Below are positions 13,501 through 25,500 of a stretch of 64,000 nucleotides of DNA, piece after piece (position 1 is the stretch's first letter; every line of letters begins with the position of its first letter). The notes below the pieces were generated by a model. The model worked only from the letters and a program-made list of their open reading frames with translations. It did not search any database and was not told where the DNA came from. Origin of the DNA: Nannobrachium achirus (taxonomy: Eukaryota > Chordata > Actinopteri > Myctophiformes > Myctophidae); the NCBI GenBank assembly GCA_963921795.1, contig OY997657.1:1816813-1880812 (forward strand), written 5' to 3'. The position numbers were made by a program, and so were the translations under genes.

Positions 13501-16500
13501 GGTTCAGAGTGTTCAGATGGACCTTACAGGGTCCATTTGGTTCAGAGTTATGACAGTCCTTGCAAATAAAACATGTGAGAACCACAGCTATACTCCTACC
13601 ATACAGTATATAATACGGCTGACTGGTTAAGTTAGCAATGACCATGTATAGTCACACTTTAGGACAGATTATATGCTGACACAGAGAGGTATAAGTCACA
13701 GGAGGTTGTCAGCTGTTGGTTTGACAACTGCAGGCAAATCTAAATGAGTGTGAGAATTGCTTTAAATTAAGTTCTACAGAGTTGAACGTAAGTAGGATAA
13801 ATACACATTTGACAGTCTATGAATATTTCTTTCTCTTGTGTTCCAAGGAACAGGGATGATGTCTGGGAGGATCCAGGACAACCTGAAGTACCTGGTGAAC
13901 AGCTCCTTCAGCCACAGCCTGGTGGAGGCCAGCTTCAGCGGCCTGGAGACGCTGACCATCACGGACACGGTCCTGGCCAGAGCCAGCTACAAGGTGGAGG
14001 CTTCCAGCCCTCTGGGCCTGCGTGCCTCTCTCTCCTATGCCGCCAAATCCACGTCCGGCGAGGAGGTGACGGGAGACGGCACGCTGGAAACCTCGCTCAA
14101 AGCCGGCCCGCTGTTCGCCGACACCAGCTACACCCACAGCTACGCCCTGCACCCCCGCGCCAGGCGGGGCCGCGGGGAGTCCGTGCTGCGCGTCGTCTCG
14201 CCGCTCGGCGAGCTTCACAACGCCGTCCAGGGAGTCTACGAGAACGCCGAGCTGTCCGTGGTGTCCAAGACCAACGCGCTGGACGACGCCCTCCGGCACG
14301 TGGCGGAGCTCAAGTACAAGGACGCCCAGCTGACGCTGAAGTGCAACGCCGCCGCCGCCGGCCTCGGCGCCTCGCTCCAGAACAAGGTGGAGCTGGGCGT
14401 CTCCGGTCAGATGGCCGTGGTCAGGGTGGAGTCGCAGGCGGATGACGACACCAACAGACTCTACTCCCTGGTCACAAGCTCCCTGGACTCCAACGGACTG
14501 GAGGTGAACTCGGAGGCTTCGCTCACCTTTGCGGCGGGCCGCGGCTTGCACAAAGCCTCGCTGACGGTGGGCGGGAGCGGCCTACTCACCAGCGGCACCA
14601 ACAGCATCCAGTGCAGCCCCGTGACCTTCGAGAACGTGTTTGACGGCGTCATAGACGGCAATGGAGCGACGCTGTCCTCAAAGTCCAAAGCGATGGCCGA
14701 GGAAAGCAGGGGAGAGCTGAACGTGGAGGGGAAAGTGACCGCCGCAGAGGCCTCTCTGAGCGGGATCCTGAAGGGCTACGCTCACGACGCCAGCACCAGG
14801 AACACCCTGGACATGGTCCTGAACAACAGGGCTTTGACCCTCAGCAGCAGCGTGGCAGGATCCCTGCAGCAGATGAAGACGGAGAACAGCAACACGCTCA
14901 CCCTCACCCTGTGGACGCTGGCCCTGCGCTCCAAGACGGAGAACTTCATCTGTGAAGACGTTTACTACAAACACGACGTCAAGGTCAACATGAAACCCTT
15001 CATCACCTCCGTAGACCTGACCAACGACCTGAAGCTGTACGACGCCAACCTCAACAACGAAGGCCACCTGAAGGTGGAGCCGATCAAGGTCGACCTGACC
15101 GGGAGTGTAAAAGGATCCTACGGAGACAGTCAGGAAATTAAACACGCCTACGAGATCAAATATGACGACTTAGCCGGCGCGGTCAAGTGGAGCACGTCCG
15201 CGAACATCGCGGAAGCTCAGCTGAGTCACAACTGCGAGCTGGAGTTCGCAGGACTTTCCTCCAAGTCCATATGTGAAGCCCGGGTCAACTCGGAGCCCCT
15301 GATTCTGGACGGCACGGTGCGCACCATGGCGCAGCCGTTCAGCTTCACAGTCGACGCCCTCGTCAACGGCAACGGGCAAGTTGAGCTCTACAGGAAGCAC
15401 ATCGGACAAGTCTTCAGTAAACTGCTTGTGAAAGTTGAACCTCTGGCTCTGGCGTACTCCCACGATTACAGGGTGTCCACCCTGCATAAGCTTGAAGACG
15501 GCGAGACGACCATTTATATCGACAACAAGTTCGATGGCCTCCTGACGCCCAGTGAGCAGTCTCTGACCTGGAAGAACAAAAACAACCTGAACGACCACGC
15601 TTACAGCCAAGACGTCGCCGTCTACAACGATCCCGAGAAGACCGGAGCAGAGTTTGCGGCCGCGCTGCTAACCGACCTGTTCAGCCAGTCGGGCGCGGCC
15701 AGAGAGAAGAGGTCGGAGCCAGAGAAGCAGGAATTTAACGTCGCCGGTTTCCTCAAGTACGACAAGAGCAGCGACTGTCACATCATCCAGATTCCTTTCA
15801 TCGAAAGCTTCCCCCTCGCCTTCGAGCAGCTGAAGAGCGCCCTGGTGAACGCCCTGGAGTCGCTGGAGGACTTCATCAACAGCCTGGACATGAACCACAT
15901 CATGAGCAGGTTCAGAGCCGGGCTGGACGAGCTGCCCACGCAGGTGCAAGACTTCATGACGCAGCTGGACATGGACAACAGAGTGAACGAGGTGAAGGAA
16001 ACGCTCGCCTACCTGACCAAGGAGTTTGCCGTGACCATGGAGGACCTGGAGCTCGCCATGGAAAACCTGAGAGGAGATCTGGAGAAGTCGTTGACGGACC
16101 TCGCGGTCCAAATCAAAGACCTCTTCCTCAAGGCAAAGGACTACGTGGAGACGGGAGACTACGCTCACGCGGTGTCGACCGTCCTCTCAAACATCGGACA
16201 AGAGCTCAGGGACTTTGATGAGAAGTACCGCATCAGGGACTCGCTTGTCAAATTAATCGCCGCCATTCAAGATATCATCGGCCAGATTGATGTTCAGAAG
16301 CTGGCTGAGAGCAGCGTTGCGTGGCTGCAGGATGCTGACGCCTTGAGCGGCGTCAAGGAAAACGTCCTGCAAAAACTGAGCGATTTCAAAGAGGCCGTAT
16401 ACAGCTTCGACGTGATCAGGTTTTTCCAGGATCTGCGGGATCACATCCTTTCCTTTGATTGGAGCGTGTACTTTGAGCAGTTATCCTCTCAGGTGCCCAC

Positions 16501-19500
16501 CTCGGAGATAGCTGGAGTTATTGAATCTATGAAAGACGTTGTGGTGAACTGGATCGAAGAGTACGAAATCCCCAACAAACTCAACGCAGTGTACTTCTAC
16601 CTCAGAGATCTAGTTATTAAATATGATATTGATCAAAAGTTTAAAGATTTATTGGACCAAGCGGTGGTTCTGATCAAAGAATTCAAAATGGAAGAGACGG
16701 TGCAGGCCGTGGCGGATGCCTTGAAAGCCATAAACTTTGAATATGCTTTTGACAAAATGATGGGATTCCTGACTTACCTGACGGATCAACTGAAAGCCAT
16801 CGATTTCAAGCAGAGCATCGACGAACTCAACGAAAGGATTTCATCGACCCTGCAGTCCATGAAGGACTTCGACTACAACGCGTTCGTCGACTACGCCAAC
16901 GAGAAGATCGCCGAACTCACGAACGACGTCAACGAGCAGATCAAGGCGTACGAGCTCGTCGAGAAAGTGGAGGCCGTGCGGGAGTTCATCAGGGAGCTTC
17001 AAACCGCTGCCGTCAACTACATCGAGAAGCTCAAAGAGACGAAGGTGGCCGAGTTGGTGAGAAGGCTGAACGCCATGCTGGACACCACGGCCTACAGCGA
17101 CATCAAGATGAAGGCGCAGGAAATGCTGGAGGACATGAGGCAACGCATCGTCCAGATGGACATCAGAGACGAGATGCGCGTCCACCTCCAGAGGGCGAGC
17201 GAGTCCTACACCAACATCGTCGCGTACGTCTCCCTCAAGCTCGACGACTTGATGGAATGGATCCGCGGTCTGAAGGACCACGAGATCATCGACCAGATCA
17301 AGGAGGCCATCAACGGCGTCCTGGAGGCGCTGAAGATGGCCGAACTTGAGTTCCAGAGCTTCACCGTCCCTCTCACTGACCTGGCCGTCCCGGCCTTTAC
17401 CGTCAACCTGAACCGCCTGCAGGACATCAGCCTCCCAGCTCAGATCTCCATCCCAGAGTTCACCGTCCTGGGCTCCTACACCATCCCTGCCTTTACCATA
17501 GACTTTGAAGCCATGAAAGCAAAGATCCTTGAAGCCGTAGACTACCTCAGAGAGCTGGAGATTACCATACCCGAACCGGAGGACGTTTTTGGAGAACTAA
17601 GAGCTCTCTATCTAAATTTCGACATACCAGATTTCACCTTACCTGAAATAACGCTTTCGGAAATCAAGTTCCCAGCTATCAACGTCCCAAAACTAAACCT
17701 GGACAATTTTGAAATCACAATGCTTCCCATCCCGGATATAAAGTTGCCAGAGATTCCCGGTGACATTTGTATTCCAGTTTTTGGCAAACTCCACGGACAG
17801 TTTAGGGTGAACTCTCCGCATTACGTGCTTTTGACAACGGCGTCGTTTGAGAACTCAACGACCGCACCGAAGAACCAGCAGTTCACCGCCACCCTGACCT
17901 CTCAGGCCAAGTCCACCATCGAGTTCCTGGATCATGCTTTGGACGCCACCGCTCGTCTAGAGGCTCCCAGAATGAAGAAGCTACTGTTCACCGAGACCCT
18001 GAAAGCTTCTCATGCAGCCCTGGAGGTGGATCACGCAGGGTCGCTGACTATCACTGGCTCCTCTGCCGAAGCTACATCAAAGACCACTACCAAAGTCACC
18101 ACCCCCGTGTACGCAGCTAACCTGGTCAACAACATAGCTTTCACGCTGAGTAATGGCGTATCTGCAGCTGCACGAACCGCACGGGCAGAGCCCCGGGCAG
18201 ATATGATATCTGCAACAATGGACACGATCTACAACCATGACCTGAACATCCCTTCGGCTGAAATCTCCAGTCAAGCAGCCATGACTCAAAATGTTGCAGC
18301 CATGATAGAATCTGGCACAGTTTCTTTAACCGTTGGAACTGACGGTAATGGAAAATGGTCCATTCAAGACTACACAGACGAGGGCACACACAAAAGCAAC
18401 CTGGAATTCACCATCAACTCTGGCACCGCCAGGTTAACCTTTGAAGGAGAAACGGACAGCATGGCCTTGAAGTCAAAGCAAAGAGTAAACGCTGAGTCGG
18501 TCATCCTAAGCCACGTTACTGTTGAGGCCAGAGCCGAGACCGAAGCTCCGTTCGTCAGGAGCAGTGTCATGGTTCTGAATGGAGAGGCTCGTGTCGCAGA
18601 CCTGAGGATAGCAGTGACCGCCGCCCACAACGCCGAGCTCACCGGGAGACTGAGCGGATCCATTTCGAACACCTTGGAGTTCTTGGCCCGTCCGTTTGAG
18701 ATCGCGTTGGACTCCAAGAACAAAGGGAACTCAAAGATCATCTTGCCACTGAGACTCACCGGCAAGGTGGACCTCCAGCATGACTACAGCCTTGCTCTCA
18801 ACTCGGAGAGGCAGCGGGCCGGTTGGTTGGCGCTGGCCAGGTTCAACCAGTACAAGTACAATCACAACGTCGTCGTGGATAACAACGAGCAGGAAACGTT
18901 CCTCCATGTAGCAGCAAATGGAGAGGCTAACCTGGAGTTCCTGACGGTTCCCCTCAGCGTGCCTGAGATGACGGTGCCCTACCTGGACATGACCACACCT
19001 GAGGTGACAGAGTTCTCTTTGTGGGAACATGCTGGTCTCAGGACCCTGCTGACCACTCCCCAGCAGTCGTTTGACATGAACATGAAACTCCACTACCATA
19101 AGAACCCTGACATGCACAGCTTTGATTTGGACCTGGAGCCGTTCTACAACACCATACACCACAACGCCATGGTCCTCCGCGGCCAGTTTGAACGAAGCAG
19201 GGACGCGGTCGTGGAACTTCTGAAAGGTTCTTACAACCAAGCCAAGGTGCAGTACGTCAAGCACAAGATGGACACGTCCGGCCAGCCCCCCAGAATCTTC
19301 ACCGTACCCGGGTACAAGGTGCCCGTCCTAAACATCCAGGTGTCCGCCTTCACCGCAGAGTTGCCCGCCTTCAACTACTTTGTTCCCAAAGAGGTGAGCA
19401 CGCCCAGCTTCAAAGTCCCGGCCATGGGTTTCTCGGTGCCCTCCTATACCCTGGTGTTGCCCTCTCTGGAGCTGCCCGTCATTCACGTTCCCGAGACCCT

Positions 19501-22500
19501 GAGCGAACTGACCCTGCCCGCCTTCACGCTCCCCGACATGCAGAACCGCGTCCTGGTCCCGGCCATGGGGAACGTGACGTACGACTTCTCCTTCAAGTCC
19601 AGCGTGATCAGCGTGAGCGCCAACGCCGGCCTCTACAACCAGTCGGACGTCGTCGCCCGCTTCGGAGCCTCCTCGGTGTCCGTGTTCGAGATCCTGAACG
19701 GCAAGCTGGAGGGCACGTCCAGCCTGGCCAGGAAGAGGGGCATCAAACTGGCCACCAGCGTGGCTCTGGAGCACCGCAACGTGGAGGCCAACCACGACTG
19801 CACCGTCAGCCTCAGCAAGCGCAGCGCCGAGGCCTCCGTCAACAACGGCGCCAAAGTCCACTTCCCGTCCCTCAGTCTGGAATTCAATCAGGAGCTCGTT
19901 GGAAGCACCAAGACGAAGCCCAACGTCGGCTCCAAGTTCAACCTCAAGTACATGTTTAACAATGCGTTGATGGACGCCGTGGGCAAAGGGAACGTTGAGC
20001 ATAACCTGGCGTTGGAAGCGCTCACCTCCCACCTCTCGCTGGAGACGTCCACCAAGGCCAAGACGGACGTAACGATGATGAGCGCTTACGACGTCGCCGG
20101 AGAGCTGGTCAACGAGGCCAACTTCTACCTCAACGCCAACGGCCTGCGTTCCACCGTTAAGACGGACCTCAGCACCAACCTCGACCGCCGTCCTGTGGAG
20201 GAGGAGGAGGAGGGGAGCCGCAACAAACGGAGCGCGGGCGTCAACGTCTTAAGGTTCGGCACGAGCGAAAACCTGGCCCTGGAGGTGTCCCTGCGCCGAG
20301 CGTACGCCACGCTGGACACCACCAGCGACAACAACGCCGACCTTGGGTTTTTCACCACCAACGGGAAGCACGTGGTCAAAGCCACCTTCGAGTTCGTCCC
20401 GCTGACGACCCTGAAGGCTACGATGCACGTGGACGCGGTTCAACCCAGCAGTCTGGGTCACTCCGGGCTCCTGCAGGACCTCAACCTGGACGTCAGCTAC
20501 GAGAAGCAGTCTCTGAGTTGGAGCGGCAAGGAGCAGCTGGGCTCCGTCATCCTGGCCTCAGACGTCCTCCTGTCCAACGACGAGTCGGACGTCCGTGCGG
20601 ACGCCTCGGCGTCCCTGGAGGGACACCTGGCCTTCCTGAAGGCCGCCAGGCTTCCGGTCTACCAGAAGCCCCTGTGGGACGTCCTGAAGCTGGACCAGGT
20701 CACCCACGTGGACAGGCTGCAGTTCCTCAACGTGTCCACCAGCGTGGTGTACACCAAGAGCCAAGACGGCCTGGAGTTCGCCATCCCTGCGACGCTGTTT
20801 GAGAACGGCGTGACTTTCAGCATCCCCGAGTTCACGCTGGCCCCGCCCACCTGGCTGAGTGACATCCTGGACGCGTACGAAGGCGAACCCGCCGCACCCG
20901 ATGGCGTCACCCTGCCGCAGGTGGGTGACCAATGACCATACCTGAACGCTTTTATTTAAACCTCTTTTACTGACTGGGTGCTCGGTCTACGTTAGTTTGT
21001 CTAGATCAGGGGTCTTCAACGTTTTCAGGCCAAGGACCCCTTAGTTGAGAGAGAGATGAAGCAGGGACCCCTTAGCTGAGAGAGAGATGAAGCAGGGACC
21101 CCTTAGTTGAGAGAGAGATGAAGCAGGGACCCCTTAGCTGAGAGAGAGATGAAGCAGGGACCCCTTAGTTGAGAGAGAGATGAAGCAGGGACCCCTTAGC
21201 TGAGAGAGAGATGAAGCAGGGACCCCTTAGTTGAGAGAGAGATGAAGCAGGGACCCCTTAGTTGAGAGAGAGATGAAGCAGGGGCCCCTTAGTTGAGAGA
21301 GAGATGAAGCAGGGACCCCTTAGTTGAGAGAGAGATGAAGCAGGGACCCCTTAGCTGAGAGAGAGATGAAGCAGGGACCCCTTAGTTGAGAGAGAGATGA
21401 AGCAGGGACCCCTTAGTTGAGAGAGAGATGAAGCAGGGACCCCTTAGTTGAGAGAGAGATGAAGCAGGGACCCCTTAGTTGAGAGGGAGATGAAGCAGGG
21501 ACCCCCACAACCTGTTCATAGATTCCATATAGTTTCATTGTTTGACAGCACAATCATCAGTGTATTTTGGATTCATGTCAATTTGTGTTTTCAGATATTT
21601 AACCACTTGAACCGTCAATACTTAAAAAACACTTGACCTTTCACTCTGTTCTTAGTCTGCTCTTTTTTCCCTCAACACCAAACCTCTTTCTGCGAGGCGT
21701 TGTGAATTTGTAGATCTGCTATTTTTGGCTACAGTTCTTAAAATATGGACACTAGGGTTCAAGTTGTTAATATAAAAAGGATTGGAAGATTTGGAGGACC
21801 CCCCTGTTGAAGACCCTTGGTCTAGAGATTGATATTCCTATGCATTTGCTGCATTGATGTATTTATTACCTTGCTTAACCCATCTGCCGCCGTTGACGGT
21901 GAGGATTGTCATTGAAAGGGTTAATACCATGGCGCCGTTGACGGTGAGGACTGTGAATCTTACTGTATATACAGTAAAGATATTATTACTTACTTAATGT
22001 CGCTCCGGTCCCGCTCGCATCGGTAATGTCGGCGATTTGTTTACAACGCACGTTGGGCGTGCACGCGAAGTGAAGCTCCTCAATGTTAAGTCAATGGCGA
22101 GGCCCATAAAGAAACTTCATTTAAACAAAATAGCCATTTTGAGACATTTTGCAGCAGATCTAAATGTAAACAAGGCAAAAGGCAGGGCGCAGCCATCTTC
22201 ATCTTCTTGTCGCACACTGTCATGTGACTAGATGACGTAATCGTTGCCGTCAAGTGATAATCCAAAAAAACAAAAACAACCCCCTTCCGGCCCTTCAAAA
22301 TAATAGCGGCGGCCGACGGAGGAAACGACGTGGCGCCGAGGCACCAAGCAACCTTCAGATTAAGAGGCAGTAGATGTGTTAAGAGTGTCTGCTAAATGTC
22401 TAAATTGTAAATTGTAAATCTCAGGAGTTCTCTGTTCCGGCCTTCCACGTCCCGTTCACCACGCTGCACGTGGAGCCCTTCACCATCGACCTGAAGAACC

Positions 22501-25500
22501 TGAACGTCCCCAAGGTGATCTCCACCACCTCCTTCGACCTCACGCTGCCCGGGATGCCCGCCGTGTCCGTCCCCGCTTACCACATCAACACGGAGTTCCT
22601 GCAGGTTGGATGATAACAATTCATTCATCTAAAATCTATTAATTACTTTCAATCATGTTTCTGCACTCATTTTTGGTTTTGGACAAGAAGTTTCCTTTTG
22701 AACCTAAAAAAAAAAACTACGATTAATCGATCAATAAGGTCATCAACTTTCAATCAATGAATGAATGGATAATCTGCCTCCCTAAACCCTGCAGGGCAAG
22801 ATGTCCTTCCTGGCCTTCAAGACGCCCCGGCACGACGTCACCATATCGTCCTTCACCCTCCCCACGTCCTTCAGCCTGGGAGAGCTCACCGTGGACCTGC
22901 AGGTAGGAGTGGAACCATACGTTTTAATTACCATACGATACGCATCACCATACATGGTTAACCATACGATACATGGACGATAATGGTTCATTCATGGCGA
23001 TACGATATGATTCAATTCTTTGATTTAAAATCAATATACGGTAGTAACTATTTAGCAAAGAAATTAAATCTGTGTGAAAAGTGTGGATAGTGGAGGCTTT
23101 TTAAGGGAACAATCTATTATTATGGATATTTATAAGTAAATGCTGTGATTCTCTAGCAAATAAGTGGACATTATATTACAACACATATGGACAAACCTGC
23201 ACCTTGACATGAACACAGAGATTACACATATTTATCGATGGACCAAGAGTAGCTATATGGAATGGAAAAGTCATTAGACCCCTCTTTTTCATTTTCCTTC
23301 TTAAAAATGCTAAATACAAGGCACAATTACTTAGTTCCATACCATCAATTATTTGAACTGCAAAACGATTCGATACCAATTATCTGCATTTCAAAACGAT
23401 ACGATACGATACAAAGCCAAAACGGTACGATACATGCTTTTGCATATCGATATAGTAGCTCATTGCAAATGAGTTACTATATCATGACACAACTGTCTGC
23501 AGGAGATGGCCAAGCACCTCTCCAACATGGAGCTCCCCACCGTCACCATCCCAGAGCAGAGGATGGAGATCCCTGAGATGGCCTTGCACCTTCCCTCCAG
23601 CCTGTTCATCCCAGCGTTCGGCTCCCTCTCCGCCACCGTCAAGCTCTCCACGCCCTTCTACAACGTGAGCTCCACCGCCGGCCTGGAGAAGAAGGACTCC
23701 AGCCTGGTCACCTCCCTGAAGTCCATCTGCACCTCCACTATGATCTTCATGGAGTACGACCTGGATGGTGAGACGGAGCAACACTTTACCTGAAACCTCC
23801 TTATGTTCAAAACCTATACTCGTTGTCGGGAAATGCAGAGAAAAAAGGAAAAAAATATGTTTTCCAATTCATCCAAAGTAGTTATTTAATCAAATCAAAT
23901 CAAACTTTATTTGTGCCGTGCAGGTTCAATCAAAGCATAAGCAGTGTCAACATTAGTACATTTAGACACAAGATCTTACCATACTGTTCATTGGTTCAAT
24001 ATTTATAAAACCACCACACACACTTCACTTTAAACCTGTCCTCCCTGTTATGGGTGTCATTATAGGCCCAAGGTATTAATGAGTTAAAGTTACATTGTTG
24101 AATGTTAATGTTGTCCCTGCAGCCTCGTCGACCCTTGGATTTGATGACGGCCTCTCCAGCCTCATGGGGAAGATCAACCTCATCCACAGTGACCTCAATG
24201 TAGACTGGCAGCATGTCTACACTCACAACTCCAGGTTAGTGTACTTAGACTGGCATGTTCTACACTCACAACTCCAGGTTAGTGTACTTAGACTGACATG
24301 TTCTACACTCACAACTCCAGGTTAGTGTACTTAGACTGACATGTTCTACACTCACAACTCCAGGTTAGTGTACTTAGACTGACATGTTCTACTCTCACAA
24401 CTCCAGGTTAGTGTACTTAGACTGACATGTCTACACTCACAACTCCAGGTTAGTGTACTTAGACTGACATGTCTACACTCACAACTCCAGGTTAGTGTAC
24501 TTAGACTGGCATGTTCTACACTCACAACTCCAGGTTAGTGTACTTAGACTGGCATGTCTACACTCATAACTCCAGGTTAGTGTACTTAGACTGACATGTC
24601 TACTCTCACAACTCCAGGTTAGTGTACTTAGACTGACATGTCTACACTCACAACTCCAGGTTAGTGTACTTAGACTGGCATGTTCTACACTCACAACTCC
24701 AGGTTAGTGTACTTAGACTGGCATGTCTACTCTCACAACTCCAGGTTAGTGTACTTAGACTGACAGCATGTCTACACTCACAACTCCAGGTTAGTGTACT
24801 TAGACTGACAGCATGTCTACACTCACAACTCCAGGTTAGTGTACTTAGACTGACAGCATGTCTACACTCACAACTCCAGGTTAGTGTACTTAGACTGGCA
24901 TGTCTACACTCATAACTCCAGGTTAGTGTACTTAGACTGGCATGTTCTACACTCACAACTCCAGGTTAGTGTACTTAGACTGACATGTTCTACACTCACA
25001 ACTCCAGGTTAGTGTACTTAGACTGACATGTTCTACACTCACAACTCCAGGTTAGTGTACTTAGGCCATGGCTACACGGAGCTGGATATTTCATATATCC
25101 TGGTTTTTCAGATATCCACATAGAAAAATATCTAGGTCCACACGACAAAGATATCTATAGGTCTAACAAGCACACACAAAGTCTTCAGAGATATCCGGGT
25201 TCCCCGTCTATATATCCGGGTTCAATGTCTTCACTTATTTATCCGGTTTTAAAAATATCCAGCTTCGCGGCCGAAATATCCAGCTTCATGTGGCTGCAAG
25301 CCCCAACAGCACAAAAAAATGTCTAGCTTCAGAAATATCCAGCTCCGTGTAGCCATGGCCTTAGACTGGCAGCATGTCTACACTCATAACTCCAGGTTAG
25401 TGTACTTACAGTATGGACTATGACAGATGACATGAGATATAACACTTAATCCCTGAAGGGAAACTGAGGCGTTACAGCAGCATTGTTAGCTTGTAGATGT

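Noticed and set aside
12266..13630. Repeat ORFs on both strands in the apob intron
   Set aside because: They derive from the 33-bp and 29/34-bp minisatellites and lie between two exons whose phases join directly.
13817..20932. Numerous - strand ORFs opposite the apob giant exon
   Set aside because: High GC coding sequence leaves the opposite strand open; no family similarity and the + strand frame is clearly apoB.
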